Source: Streptomyces fungicidicus (GTDB lineage: Bacteria > Actinomycetota > Actinomycetes > Streptomycetales > Streptomycetaceae). From it: 64,000 bases of DNA. Shown here one piece after another: positions 16,734 to 26,225 of the stretch. The notes beneath the pieces are model-generated. The model saw only the letters and a program-made list of their open reading frames with translations, did not search any database and was not told the DNA's origin. Made by a program: the position numbers and the translations under genes. Every line of letters begins with the position of its first letter. The first letter of the stretch is position 1. The stretch is taken from contig NZ_CP023407.1 of the NCBI RefSeq assembly GCF_003665435.1, forward strand, positions 806,001 to 870,000. The letters are read 5' to 3'.

Positions 16734-17606
16734 ATGGCAGCGCAGTCGGGCACGGGGGCTCCCACGGGCGGCGAAGCGGAGGGTACGGACGAGGTCGCGG
16801 ACCTGTTCCGGACTCTGGGTCGGCAGATCAAGGTCGCCCGGGAGCGGGCCGGACTGAGCCAGAAGGAGCTGGGCGAACGGATCGGGTACGGCGAGGAGAC
16901 GATCTCGTCGGTCGAGCGGGCCCGTCGGACGCCTCAGCCCGAACTGCTGGTCGCGGTCGACCGGTTGCTGGAATGCGGCGGCCTGCTGGCGTCGGCGGCG
17001 GAGGACGTGGAACGGGCGAAGACCCGGCGCAGGGTGCGGCATCCGGAATGGTTCCGGGACTACGCGCGCCTGGAGGCGGAGGCGGTCGAGCTCCGCTACT
17101 TCGCCAACCAGGCGGTGCCGGGTCTGTTCCAGACCCAGGAGTACGCGCGTGCCGTGTTCACCAGTCGACAGCCCTTCTTCGACGAGGAAACCATCGAGGA
17201 ACGTGTGGTCGCGAGGATGGCCCGGCAGGACCTGATGACCCGATGGCCGACGCCGACCGTGAGCGCTGTCGTCCAGGAGAGCATTCTGCGCCAGCCGTTC
17301 GGCGGCCCGGCCGTACAACGTGGTCAGTTGGAACAGCTCCTCCGCATCGGTCGGTTGCGGCACATCGAGCTTCAGGTCATGCCGACCGCGAGCGAGGATC
17401 ACGCAGGCATGGGTGGCCCGTTCACCCTGCTCACCCCGAAGGGCAGACCGCAGGTCGCCTATCTGGAGGTCCAGCACTTCAGCCGTGTCGTCACTGACCC
17501 GGAAGAGGTGCGCGTCCTGGCCGCGAAACATGGCAGCATCCGAGGGCAGGCACTCACCCCGCGCGAGTCCTCGCGCCTGCTCGAGAAGATGCTGGGAGAC
17601 CTATGA
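16734..17606 (+). CDS. XRE-family regulator with DUF5753 (WhiJ-like)
   Basis: The 290-residue protein has an N-terminal helix-turn-helix (about 27-85; IKVARERAGLSQKELGERIGYG) and a C-terminal DUF5753 domain (about 100-285) with typical EAEAVELRYFANQAVPGLFQT and PFTLL segments. Family members such as WhiJ-like proteins control differentiation and antibiotic production in Streptomyces, usually together with a DUF397 partner. ATG at 16734 has an AGGGTGG tract upstream. The stop overlaps the DUF397 start as ATGA, so the two are translated together. Confidence 0.9.
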   Translation: MAAQSGTGAPTGGEAEGTDEVADLFRTLGRQIKVARERAGLSQKELGERIGYGEETISSVERARRTPQPELLVAVDRLLECGGLLASAAEDVERAKTRRRVRHPEWFRDYARLEAEAVELRYFANQAVPGLFQTQEYARAVFTSRQPFFDEETIEERVVARMARQDLMTRWPTPTVSAVVQESILRQPFGGPAVQRGQLEQLLRIGRLRHIELQVMPTASEDHAGMGGPFTLLTPKGRPQVAYLEVQHFSRVVTDPEEVRVLAAKHGSIRGQALTPRESSRLLEKMLGDL

Positions 17607-17803
17607 ACGCCGAACAGTCCGCGCAGCTCCGCTGGTCCAAGAGCAGTTACAGCGGTGACGAAGGAGGCGAGTGCGTCGAGATCGCCTGCGACTCACTCGC
17701 CGTACACGTACGGGACTCCAAGGAGCGCGGTGGCCCTCGGCTCGCGTTCGCGCGGAGCGCGTGGGCCGGGTTCGTCGCGGGACTGGGGCGGGACCGGGCC
17801 TGA
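17603..17803 (+). CDS. DUF397 small protein
   Basis: A 66-residue protein with the DUF397 core: WSKSSYSGDEGGECVEIA, VHVRDSKERGGPRLAF and a final SAWAGFVAGL. The start overlaps the upstream stop by four bases. DUF397 proteins accompany DUF5753 regulators and are thought to modulate them, perhaps in a toxin/antidote-like way. It completes the trio with the divergent HATPase gene. Confidence 0.92.
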   Translation: MNAEQSAQLRWSKSSYSGDEGGECVEIACDSLAVHVRDSKERGGPRLAFARSAWAGFVAGLGRDRA

Positions 17804-17830
17804 CCCAGCCCTCAGTCCCCGCCTGCGCCA

Positions 17831-17881
17831 ACCCCCGCGCCACCACCTGCGAGGACCGCAGGCACTACCGGGCGCGGGGGT
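17831..17881. terminator. Two-tier hairpin between convergent genes
   Basis: An 11-bp outer stem (17831-17841 with 17871-17881) encloses a 6-bp inner stem (17846-17851 with 17857-17862). It separates the DUF397 gene from the leftward amylase gene. Confidence 0.65.
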
Positions 17882-17905
17882 GGCGGCGAGAGGCGTGGGG
17901 TGTCG

Positions 17906-19627
17906 TCAGTTGCGCCAGGTGTCGTTGAGGGCGGTCCTCGTGGCGGTGACGGTCGCGGTGCGGTTGGCGCCGCTCTCCCAGGTCACGTTCCCCGACGCGT
18001 CCTTGCGGATGTACTTGTACTCGAAGGACGTGCCCTCGGGGAGTTCCACGTCCAGTTTCCACACCGGGTAGGCGGCCGGGTCGAGCTTGAGGGCGCTGCC
18101 CGGGTTCCAGTTGCCGAGTTCCGGGCGGTTGCCCGTCACGTAGATGTTCTGGCCCCAGGAGGTGGTGGCGTTGACGGCGAAGGAGACGCCGGAGGCGACC
18201 GGGTCGGGGTCGGGGACGGTGCCGCCGTCGCAGTTCCGGGCACCCGCGTGCAGGGCCAGGGCAGTGCCGGCGCCGAGGGTGGCGGTGAACCGGCCGGATC
18301 CGTCGACGGTGACGCCCTTGCCCGACTGGACGTCGCAGTAGTCACCGGCGGGCAGGGAGGTCTGGAAGGTGCGGGTCAGCGAGGAGCCCTCGTGGTTGAG
18401 GGCGACGTACGCCTTGGAGCCCCGTCCGAAGGCGATCTGGTCACCGCCGTTGTCCCACCAGTCCGTCACGGCCTGGCCACGGGCGGCGTTGCGGAAGCCG
18501 ACCATGGAGGAGATCTCGCGCCAGGCGTGCTGACACTTCCAGCCGTCGCTGTAACAGGCGTTCACCTGGCCGCCGTTCGGCGGGCCGGCGTCGCGGTCGG
18601 TGTACTCGTAGCCGGAGTGGACGTCGGGGCTGCCGTAGGGCCAGGCCAGCATGAAGACGTGGGCCAGGGTGTAGCTCGCGCCGTCCTTGTAACTGAGGGT
18701 GTCGCCGCCGCGTTCGGTGTCGTGGTTGGCGACGAAGACGTTGGACTTGTCCGAGGCCATGTAGCCCCAGCTCTCGCCGAAGTTCTTCAGGTGCGCGAGG
18801 TTCTCGCCGGTGAAGATCCGCTTGAGGTCGCGTGCGTAGCGGAACTCCTGGACGTCGCCGCTGCCGAGGTACTCGGAGGGGGAGACGGCCTCCCCCGCGC
18901 CGTGGATGGCCTCGTGCTTCCAGTACACGTCGGGTTTGCTGAGCCGGGACTTGATGTCGGCGAGGTCCCCGGCGGCCATGTGCTTGGCCGCGTCGATGCG
19001 GAAGCCGTCGACGCCGAGCGAGAGCAGGTCGTTGAGGTAGCCGGCGATCTTCCCCCGGACGTGGTCCTCGCCGGTGTCCAGGTCGGCGAGGCCGACCAGC
19101 TCGCACTCCTGGACGTTGAAGCGGTCGCCGTAGTTGTTGATCTGCGAGGTGCAGTTGTCGAAGTCGCTCCGCGAGTAGAGGCCGGGGTAGTCGTACTTGG
19201 TGTACGACGAGCCCCCGGTCCCGGTGCCGTTGCCCGCGGACATGTGGTTGACGACCGAGTCGGCGACGACCTTCACGCCCGCGGCGTGACACGTGTCGAC
19301 CATGCTCTTGAACTGTCCGCGGTCACCGAGCCGGCCCGCGATCCTGTAGCTCACCGGCTGGTAGGAGGTCCACCACTGGCCGCCCTGGATGTGCTCCTGC
19401 GGCGGCGAGACCTGGACGAAGCCGTAACCGGCGGGGCCGAGGGTGTCGGTGCACGCCTTGGCCACCGAGTCGAACCTCCACTCGAACATCACCGCGGTGA
19501 CGTCCTTGTCGCTGGGCGGGGCCGCCTGAGCGGGCGCGGCGGTGGCGAGGAGGCTGCCGGCCGCGCCGGCGGTGAGGGCGAGCGCCGCGGCGGTGGTTCT
19601 GCGCGCTCTGCTGGTACTCCGGTGCAT
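17906..19627 (-). CDS. Secreted alpha-amylase (GH13) with starch-binding CBM20
   Basis: A 573-residue preprotein. The signal peptide ([10 protein letters not shown]..., ending APAQA|APP near residue 36) is of Sec or Tat type. The GH13 barrel carries the nucleophile Asp212 (GFRIDAAKH), acid/base Glu239 (WKHEAI) and Asp303 (NHDTERGG). The C-terminal 100 residues are a CBM20 starch-binding domain ([13 protein letters not shown], then FEYKYIRKD). It hydrolyses internal alpha-1,4 bonds in starch outside the cell. The ATG at 19627 has GGGAGA upstream and starts directly at the signal peptide. It is divergent from the second GH13 gene, with maltose-operator-like repeats in front. Confidence 0.95.
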   Translation of the reverse strand: MHRSTSRARRTTAAALALTAGAAGSLLATAAPAQAAPPSDKDVTAVMFEWRFDSVAKACTDTLGPAGYGFVQVSPPQEHIQGGQWWTSYQPVSYRIAGRLGDRGQFKSMVDTCHAAGVKVVADSVVNHMSAGNGTGTGGSSYTKYDYPGLYSRSDFDNCTSQINNYGDRFNVQECELVGLADLDTGEDHVRGKIAGYLNDLLSLGVDGFRIDAAKHMAAGDLADIKSRLSKPDVYWKHEAIHGAGEAVSPSEYLGSGDVQEFRYARDLKRIFTGENLAHLKNFGESWGYMASDKSNVFVANHDTERGGDTLSYKDGASYTLAHVFMLAWPYGSPDVHSGYEYTDRDAGPPNGGQVNACYSDGWKCQHAWREISSMVGFRNAARGQAVTDWWDNGGDQIAFGRGSKAYVALNHEGSSLTRTFQTSLPAGDYCDVQSGKGVTVDGSGRFTATLGAGTALALHAGARNCDGGTVPDPDPVASGVSFAVNATTSWGQNIYVTGNRPELGNWNPGSALKLDPAAYPVWKLDVELPEGTSFEYKYIRKDASGNVTWESGANRTATVTATRTALNDTWRN

Positions 19628-19696
19628 GGAGTCTCCCGTGTGAGGATGCGGGTGTCCCGGGTGCCGGCCGACGGATGTCCGGGGGGGCGGCCCACG

Positions 19697-19736
19697 CTTG
19701 CAATGGGTTGCAGAAAGATGACTGCAAGATGTTGCG
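19697..19736 (-). promoter_or_regulatory. TTGCA repeat cluster upstream of the amylase
   Basis: Within 40 bases stand CTTGCAA (19697-19703), TTGCAGAAAG (19708-19717), CTGCAAG (19722-19728) and GTTGCGG (from 19731). Repeated CTTGCAG/TGCAAG half-sites are the known style of MalR/Reg1 (LacI family) operators in Streptomyces amylase promoters; assignment here is inferred. Confidence 0.55.
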
Positions 19737-19921
19737 GTCGTGACCGTAAGGGCAGCGTTCAACTAAGGTCAACCCCTTCGACGCCCCGTTCATCAATGCC
19801 TCATGACGTGACGTCAGCCGCCTTGTGGCGCCCTCGCGTTCGACGGGCGCGCGGCGGAAAGTTGGAGCGAGACCTCTTTACGGCGGTGTTCCACGCCGGT
19901 AACTTGCCGCTGCCGTAAGAG

Positions 19922-19931
19922 CTTTCTGCAA
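19922..19931 (+). promoter_or_regulatory. CTTTCTGCAA element upstream of the second GH13 gene
   Basis: The 10-base word CTTTCTGCAA occurs here and, inverted on the other strand, at 19708-19717, in each case oriented toward its own gene. ACTTGCCGC and ACTTACC flank it. It probably shares a regulator with the amylase. Confidence 0.5.
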
Positions 19932-20008
19932 CTTACCGTTCGCACTTACACCGTCCGGGGTGCCCGCACCGCCCGTGCCCCGTCCCTCCTCCCTCGCTGG
20001 AGACACGC

Positions 20009-23002
20009 ATGAGACGCACCCGCACACGGCTGCCCGGACGACCACTGGCCGCGGCCGTGGCCGTCGGCGCCGTCCTGGGGCTGGTTTCCGCCCCCTCGGC
20101 CAGCCCCTCGCCCAGGACCGCCCCCACCGCCGCCACGGCCGACAACACGGCGACCGTCTTCTACTACACGAAGACGAAGAACTGGGACCGCCACCTCCTG
20201 CACTACGCGCCCGACGGCGGCTCCTGGACCACGGTGCCCGGCGTGGCGATGGAGACCGCCTGCACCGACTGGGTGAAGAAGACGGTCACCCTGGGGAGCG
20301 CGGAAGGACTGCAGGCCACCTTCAACAACGGCTCGGGCACCTGGGACAACAACTCCGGCAGGAACTACGCCCTCGGCACGGGGAACATCACGGTCAAGGA
20401 CGGCGTGATCGCCCACTCCGACCCCTGCGCCGGCGGCGAGGACCCCGGTCCGGCGCCGGGGGACGGCAACCTGGCGACCGTCTACTACTCCACCAGGACC
20501 CTGGGCTGGACCACCGCCAACCTCCACTACCAGCCGGCGGGCGGTACCTGGACCACCGTGCCGGGCGTCGGCATGCAGGCCGCGTGCGCGGGCTGGTGGA
20601 AGAAGGACGTCGACCTGGGCACGGCCGCCTCAATGAAGGCCGCGTTCAACAACGGCAACGGCGTGTGGGACAACAACAAGGGCGCCGACTACACCCTGCC
20701 CGCCGGCGTCACCACCGTCTCCGACAACAAGGTCACCGAGGACGCCGACGACCCGTGCGCCGACGAGGCGCCCGACACCCGGGCCCCGACCGCTCCGGCC
20801 GGGGTGACCGCACGGGCGGACGGTGTGTCCGTCGTGCTGACCTGGGAGCCCTCCACCGACGACACGGGCGTCACCACGTACCAGGTCACCCGCACCGGCG
20901 GAACCAGGGGCGAGGTCGTGACCGACGTCCGCTCCACCGTCTTCTCCGACACCGGCCTGGAGGAGAGGACCACCTACGCCTACACCGTCCGGGCACTGGA
21001 CGCCGCCGGCAACGTCTCCGCGGCATCGGCCGCCGCGGCGGCGACCACCGGCACGAATCCGCCGGCGCCCGCCGCCGGCAAGCCCCTCGCCACCGACCCG
21101 CGCAAGGACCCCATCTACTTCGTCCTCACCGCCCGTTTCAACGACGGCGACAGCTCCAACAACCGCGGCGGCAGCCAGCACCAGAAGTCCGGCAACGCGG
21201 CCAACGACGACCCCATGTTCCGGGGCGACTTCAAGGGACTGGTCGACAAACTCGACTACATCAAGGGCCTCGGCTTCTCCGCCGTGTGGATCACCCCGGT
21301 GGTCCTCAACCGCTCGGACTACGACTACCACGGCTACCACGGCTGGGACTTCTACAAGGTCGACCCGCGCCTGGAATCCGCCGGCGCCTCCTACCAGGAC
21401 CTGATCAACGCGGCCCACGCCAAGGGCATGAAGATCTACCAGGACGTGGTCTACAACCACTCCTCACGCTGGGGCGCCAAGGGCCTGTTCACCCCGACCG
21501 TGTACGGGGTGCGCGACGCCCAGTGGAGCTGGTACTACGACGAGAAGCAGCCCGGCTTCGAGTACGACGGCCTGACCGTCGACTCCAAGAGCGGCAAGTC
21601 GTACTACAACGGCGACCTCTGGTCCACGGCCGAGCCGTCCGGCAACACCTGCGTCAACTGGGGCAGGCCCACCGGAGCCAAGAGCCCCGAGGGCTACACG
21701 ATCTACAACTGCCAGTGGCCCTCCCCGACGTCCGGCATGTTCCCCAAGGCGCTCTACCACAACTGCTGGATCGGCAACTGGGAGGGCGAGGACTCCCGTT
21801 CCTGCTGGCTGCACGAGGACCTCGCCGACTTCAACACCGAGAACGCCCAGGTGCAGAACTATCTGATCGGCGCCTACAACAAGTACATCGACATGGGTGT
21901 CGACGGCTTCCGCGTCGACACTGCCGTGCACATCCCGCGCACCACCTGGAACCGCCGTTTCCTGCCGGCCATCCAGGAACGCGTCACCCGGCAGCACGGC
22001 GCCGAGGCCGCGGAGAACTTCTTCGTCTTCGGTGAGGTCGCCGCCTTCGTCAACGACAAGTGGAACCGCGGCTCGGTCAACCACTCCGCCCAGTTCTACA
22101 CGTGGAAGGAGCGCAAGGAGTACAGCGCCGACGACGAGAAGGCGGCCCTGGAGATGTACGACTACGAGCAGCAGCAGGGCACCGGGAACCAGCCCACGTC
22201 CCGCAACGCCTTCCTCGAGGGCAACAGCTACCACGCCCCCGACCGCAGCCGCTTCTCCGGCATGAACGTCATCGACATGCGCATGCACATGAACTTCGGT
22301 GACGCGAGCAACGCCTTCCACAACGGCAAGGACTCCGACGACAGTTACCACGACGCCACGTACAACGTGGTCTACGTCGACAGCCACGACTACGGCCCCA
22401 ACAAGAGCAGCGAACGCTACACCGGCGGCACCGACGCCTGGGCCGAGAACATGTCCCTGATGTGGACCTTCCGCGGCATCCCCACCCTCTACTACGGCTC
22501 GGAGATCGAGTTTCAGAAGGGCAGGAAGATCGACTGCGGCCCGAGCTGCCCGCTGGCCACGACGGGCCGGGCGTACTACGGCGACCACGTCGCCGGCGAG
22601 GTGAAGGCCTCCGGCTTCTCCGAGGTCGACTCCGCCTCCGGCGCGGTCGCCACGACGCTGCAGCAGCCGCTGGTCAAGCACGTACAGCGGCTGAACCAGA
22701 TCCGCCGGGCCGTCCCCGCGCTGCAGATGGGCCAGTACTCCACGGACGGCATCAGCGGCGACATGGCCTTCAAGCGCCGCTACACCGCGGGCGGCACGGA
22801 CAGCTTCGCCCTCGTCACCGTCTCGGGCGGGGCGACCTACACCGGCATCCCCGACGGCACCTACCGGGACGCGGTCACCGGCGACACCCGGACCGTCACC
22901 GACGGCAGCCTCACCGTGGCCGCGCCGGGGAAGGGGAACCTGCGGGTGTACGTGCTGAACGGCGGCGGGAAGGTCGGGACCGCCGGTCCCTATCTCAAGT
23001 AG
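20009..23002 (+). CDS. Secreted GH13 amylase with tandem CBM25 modules and an FnIII domain
   Basis: A 997-residue exported enzyme. After the signal peptide (about 1-45) come two homologous starch-binding modules of the CBM25 type (about 47-140 and 152-245; each with VxYY, LHYxPxGGxWTTVPGV and FNNGxGxWDNN), a fibronectin type III domain (about 260-350) and a GH13 barrel. Catalytic residues are Asp637 (GVDGFRVDTAVH), Glu676 (FGEVAAF) and Asp794 (VDSHDYG). It should degrade raw starch or related alpha-glucan outside the cell. The exact specificity (amylase or pullulanase) is not decided. It is divergent from the other amylase and shares the CTTTCTGCAA element. Confidence 0.93.
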   Translation: MRRTRTRLPGRPLAAAVAVGAVLGLVSAPSASPSPRTAPTAATADNTATVFYYTKTKNWDRHLLHYAPDGGSWTTVPGVAMETACTDWVKKTVTLGSAEGLQATFNNGSGTWDNNSGRNYALGTGNITVKDGVIAHSDPCAGGEDPGPAPGDGNLATVYYSTRTLGWTTANLHYQPAGGTWTTVPGVGMQAACAGWWKKDVDLGTAASMKAAFNNGNGVWDNNKGADYTLPAGVTTVSDNKVTEDADDPCADEAPDTRAPTAPAGVTARADGVSVVLTWEPSTDDTGVTTYQVTRTGGTRGEVVTDVRSTVFSDTGLEERTTYAYTVRALDAAGNVSAASAAAAATTGTNPPAPAAGKPLATDPRKDPIYFVLTARFNDGDSSNNRGGSQHQKSGNAANDDPMFRGDFKGLVDKLDYIKGLGFSAVWITPVVLNRSDYDYHGYHGWDFYKVDPRLESAGASYQDLINAAHAKGMKIYQDVVYNHSSRWGAKGLFTPTVYGVRDAQWSWYYDEKQPGFEYDGLTVDSKSGKSYYNGDLWSTAEPSGNTCVNWGRPTGAKSPEGYTIYNCQWPSPTSGMFPKALYHNCWIGNWEGEDSRSCWLHEDLADFNTENAQVQNYLIGAYNKYIDMGVDGFRVDTAVHIPRTTWNRRFLPAIQERVTRQHGAEAAENFFVFGEVAAFVNDKWNRGSVNHSAQFYTWKERKEYSADDEKAALEMYDYEQQQGTGNQPTSRNAFLEGNSYHAPDRSRFSGMNVIDMRMHMNFGDASNAFHNGKDSDDSYHDATYNVVYVDSHDYGPNKSSERYTGGTDAWAENMSLMWTFRGIPTLYYGSEIEFQKGRKIDCGPSCPLATTGRAYYGDHVAGEVKASGFSEVDSASGAVATTLQQPLVKHVQRLNQIRRAVPALQMGQYSTDGISGDMAFKRRYTAGGTDSFALVTVSGGATYTGIPDGTYRDAVTGDTRTVTDGSLTVAAPGKGNLRVYVLNGGGKVGTAGPYLK

Positions 23003-23043
23003 AGGCGGGGCAGGCGGTGTTCACAGTCCCTACACTCACGATC

Positions 23044-23781
23044 ATGACCACTGAAACCCCGCTCTCCGGGGCGCCGGCCGACGGCACCGACGACCCGGCC
23101 CTCTTCGCGACCATGTCCACCATGCGGGCCATGCGGCGGCTGCGGCCCGACCCGGTGCCCGACGACCTCCTGGACCGGCTGGTCCAGGCGGCCGTCTGGG
23201 GCCCCAGCGGCGGCAACATGCAGCGCTTCGAGTACGTCGTCGTCACCGACCCCGCGGTCATGGCCCGGCTCGCGCCGCTGTGGAAGCGCTGTGTGGACGC
23301 GTACCTGGCCACCACCGGCAAGTACGCCCCGGCCGGCATGGACGAGGCCGCGTACGCCCGCATGGTCGCCGCCATCGAGTACCAGCGCGACCACTTCGCC
23401 GAGACCCCGGCGCTGATCATCCCCTGCTACCAGTTCCCGGCGCCGAGGATCGAGGAGGAGGGCCTGCGCCGGTACGCCGAGGCGCTCGGCGCCGAGGCGA
23501 CGGAGCGCATGGGGCGGGTCCAGGAACGCTTCGCCGCACTCGCGGAGGGTTCCTGCGTCTACCCGGGCGTGCAGAACCTGCTGCTCGCCGCGCGGGCCCT
23601 GGGCCTGGCCGCCAACATCACCATCTGGCACCTGTTCCTGGAGAACGAGTGGAAGGCGGCGCTGGGCATCCCCGACGCCATGAACACCTTCGCCGCCATC
23701 CCGGTGGGGTGGCCGCGCGGCAGGTTCGGTCCGGTGAGCCGCCGCCCGGTCGCGGAGGTGGTGCACCGCGACCGCTGGTAG
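23044..23781 (+). CDS. Nitroreductase-family flavoprotein
   Basis: A 245-residue FMN-dependent nitroreductase-like protein: N-terminal RAMRRLRPDPVPDDLLDRLVQAAVWGPSGGNMQ binds FMN, and the C-terminal PVGWPRGRFGPVSRRPVAEVVH is the usual family ending. It reduces quinones, nitro compounds or similar substrates with NAD(P)H. ATG at 23044 lacks a clear ribosome binding site, while TACACT lies about 10 bases upstream, so a leaderless message is possible. It is followed by a very strong bidirectional terminator. Confidence 0.88.
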   Translation: MTTETPLSGAPADGTDDPALFATMSTMRAMRRLRPDPVPDDLLDRLVQAAVWGPSGGNMQRFEYVVVTDPAVMARLAPLWKRCVDAYLATTGKYAPAGMDEAAYARMVAAIEYQRDHFAETPALIIPCYQFPAPRIEEEGLRRYAEALGAEATERMGRVQERFAALAEGSCVYPGVQNLLLAARALGLAANITIWHLFLENEWKAALGIPDAMNTFAAIPVGWPRGRFGPVSRRPVAEVVHRDRW

Positions 23782-23789
23782 GCCGCGGT

Positions 23790-23842
23790 GCCCGGCACGC
23801 GGGCCCGGACCGCGGAAAGCGGTCCGGGCCCGCGTGCCGGGC
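23790..23842. terminator. Long perfect bidirectional terminator
   Basis: A perfect 24-bp stem (23790-23813 with 23819-23842) and GGAAA loop lie between the convergent nitroreductase and bxlA genes. Confidence 0.85.
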
Positions 23843-23855
23843 GGCGGATCTTCGG

Positions 23856-26225
23856 TCACCCCTCCTGGGTGAAGGCCGCGTGGAAGCGGCGGGTGTGGTC
23901 CACCTGGCGCACGGGGCCGGTCAGGGCGACCGTCGCCGTCATCGTCGTGTCGGTGCTGGACGTGGCGAGACGCAGCTCCAGGTCACCGGGTTCGACGATC
24001 CGGCGGCCGTCACGGCCGGTGAACGAGGCCACGTCGGCCGGGACCGTGACACGGAGGCGGCGGGACTCCCCCGGCTCCAGCGGCACCCGGGTGTAACCGA
24101 CGAGCCGCTGCACCGGCTGGACGACGGAGGCGACCGGGTCGTGCAGGTACAGCTGGACGACCTCGGTGCCGGACCGTTCGCCGGTGTTGCGGACGGTGAG
24201 GGCGAGGGTGAACTCGCCGTTCGTCGGGGCCTCGTGCGCCTCCACGGTGAGGTCGCTCCAGTCGAAGCTCGTGTACGTCAGACCGTGTCCGAAGCCGAAC
24301 GCCGGTGTCGGGTCGACGTTGGACACCTCGCTGGCCCGGGCCAGCCGTGCGCCGAGGTAGGTGGTCGGCTGGGAGCCCGGGCCGCGCGGCACGCTGACCG
24401 GGAGCCGTCCGGAGGGGTTGGTGCGGCCGCTCAGCACCCCGGCGATCGCCCGGGTGCCCCCGACTCCGGGGAAGAACGACTGCACGATCGCCGCGGACTC
24501 GGCGGCGGCACGGCCGAGCGCGTACGGCCGCCCTGCGAGCAGCACGGTGACCACCGGCCTGCCGGAGTCCAGCAGCGCGTCGAGCAGGTGCTGCTGGGCG
24601 CCGGGCAGCGCGAGGGACTCGGCGTCGCAGCCCTCGCCGCTGGTGCCGCGGCCGAACAGGCCCGCGCGGTCGCCGAGGACGGCGACGACGAGGTCCGCGT
24701 CCCGTGCCGCGTCCACCGCCTCGCCGATGCCGGAGAGGTCCCCGTCGTCGACCCCGGTGCCGCGGACGGCCGTGATCTCCGCGTCGGGGAACTCTGAGGC
24801 CAGGGTGTCGCGCAAGGTGGGCAGGTCGATGCCGACCGGGACCTCGGGGTGCTGCACGCCCACGTGCTGGGGGAAGGAGTAGCAGCCCAGCACGGCGGTC
24901 GGTTCGGCCGCGTTGGGGCCGACCAGGGCGATGCGGCGGGGCGCGGCGAGCGGCAGGGTGCCGTCGTTGGCGAGCAGGACGACGGCCTTCTCCGCCATCT
25001 CGCGGGCCAGTTCCCGGTTCTCGGGCCCGTCAAGGTCGATCGTGCCGCGCAGGGCCTCCGGGTCGTCCAGGTCGGCGCCGTCGAGCGCGGACGGCACCGG
25101 GCTCCAGTCGGGGTCGAGCAGGCCGAGCATCGCCTTCTGTCCGAGGACGCGGCGCAGGGCGCGGTCGATGACCGCCTCCGGTACCCGGCCGTCGGCGACG
25201 GCCTCGGCGAGGGGTGCGCCGAAGGTCTTGACGGTGGGCAGTTCGATGTCGACGCCGGCCTTCAGCGCGGTGCCCGCGGCTTCGGCCCAGTCGCCCGCGA
25301 CGCCGTGCAGGGTCTTGAGGAAGGCGATGCCGAAGTAGTCGGCGACGACGGTGCCGCCGAAGCCCCAGGTGTCGCGGAGCAGTCCGGTCAGCAGGCTCTC
25401 GTCGGCCGCGGAGGGGAGACCGTCGGTGTCCGTGTAGGAGTGCATCACCGAGCGGGCGCCGCCCTCGCGGACGGCCATCTCGAACGGCGGGAGCAGCACG
25501 TCGGCCCGTTCGCGGGGGCCCATGGACGCGGGGGCGAGGTTGCGTCCGGCGCGGGAGGCGGAGTAGCCGACGAAGTGCTTGAGGGTGGCGACGATCCCCG
25601 CGGACTCCAGGCCCTGGACGTACGCGGTGCCGATGGTGCCGACGAGGTAGGGGTCCTCTCCGATGGTCTCCTCCACCCGGCCCCAGCGGGCGTCGCGCAC
25701 CACGTCGAGGACGGGTGCGAGCCCTTGGTGGACACCGACGGAGCGCATGTCGCGGCCGATGGCGGCGGCCATCCGGCGCACCACGTCCGGGTCGAAGGTG
25801 GCGCCCCAGGACAGCGGGACGGGGTAGGCGGTGGCGCCCCAGGCGGCGAAGCCGGCCAGGCACTCCTCGTGCGCGACGGCGGGAATGCCGAAGCGGCCCG
25901 CCGAGACGATGCGTGTCTGGGTGCGCAGCAGGGAGAGCGCGCCGAGCGCCGGGTCGACGGGGGCGGTGCCGAAGGGGCGGGTCAGCTGGCCCAGTCCGGT
26001 GGGCAGCAGCGCGTCGAGGTCGGCCGGCTCCTCCATGTCGTGCTGGTGGGGGGCGACTTCGCCGCCGCTGGCGGACGCCCCGACCCACACGCCGTACAGC
26101 TGGGCGATCTTCTCGGGCAGGGTCATCGCGCCGATCAGCGCGTCGACCCGGGCGTCGACGGGGCGGTCGGGGTCGTTCCAGAGGGGGGCTTCGGGGGTGG
26201 TCTCTACGGCCACGTCGGCAGTCAC
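23856..26225 (-). CDS. bxlA: GH3 glycosidase, probable intracellular beta-xylosidase
   Basis: The 789-residue GH3 enzyme has the N-terminal TIM barrel with nucleophile Asp296 in TVVADYFGI and substrate residues KHF (216-218), then the alpha/beta domain and a C-terminal FnIII-like domain. No signal peptide is seen, so it acts on imported oligosaccharides. Position downstream of a LacI-controlled BxlEFG-type transporter matches Streptomyces bxl operons, where BxlA is a beta-xylosidase; beta-glucosidase activity remains possible. GTG at 26225 overlaps the permease stop (GTGA), fixing the start; the longer opening reads through the permease in another frame. Confidence 0.88.
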   Translation of the reverse strand: MTADVAVETTPEAPLWNDPDRPVDARVDALIGAMTLPEKIAQLYGVWVGASASGGEVAPHQHDMEEPADLDALLPTGLGQLTRPFGTAPVDPALGALSLLRTQTRIVSAGRFGIPAVAHEECLAGFAAWGATAYPVPLSWGATFDPDVVRRMAAAIGRDMRSVGVHQGLAPVLDVVRDARWGRVEETIGEDPYLVGTIGTAYVQGLESAGIVATLKHFVGYSASRAGRNLAPASMGPRERADVLLPPFEMAVREGGARSVMHSYTDTDGLPSAADESLLTGLLRDTWGFGGTVVADYFGIAFLKTLHGVAGDWAEAAGTALKAGVDIELPTVKTFGAPLAEAVADGRVPEAVIDRALRRVLGQKAMLGLLDPDWSPVPSALDGADLDDPEALRGTIDLDGPENRELAREMAEKAVVLLANDGTLPLAAPRRIALVGPNAAEPTAVLGCYSFPQHVGVQHPEVPVGIDLPTLRDTLASEFPDAEITAVRGTGVDDGDLSGIGEAVDAARDADLVVAVLGDRAGLFGRGTSGEGCDAESLALPGAQQHLLDALLDSGRPVVTVLLAGRPYALGRAAAESAAIVQSFFPGVGGTRAIAGVLSGRTNPSGRLPVSVPRGPGSQPTTYLGARLARASEVSNVDPTPAFGFGHGLTYTSFDWSDLTVEAHEAPTNGEFTLALTVRNTGERSGTEVVQLYLHDPVASVVQPVQRLVGYTRVPLEPGESRRLRVTVPADVASFTGRDGRRIVEPGDLELRLATSSTDTTMTATVALTGPVRQVDHTRRFHAAFTQEG

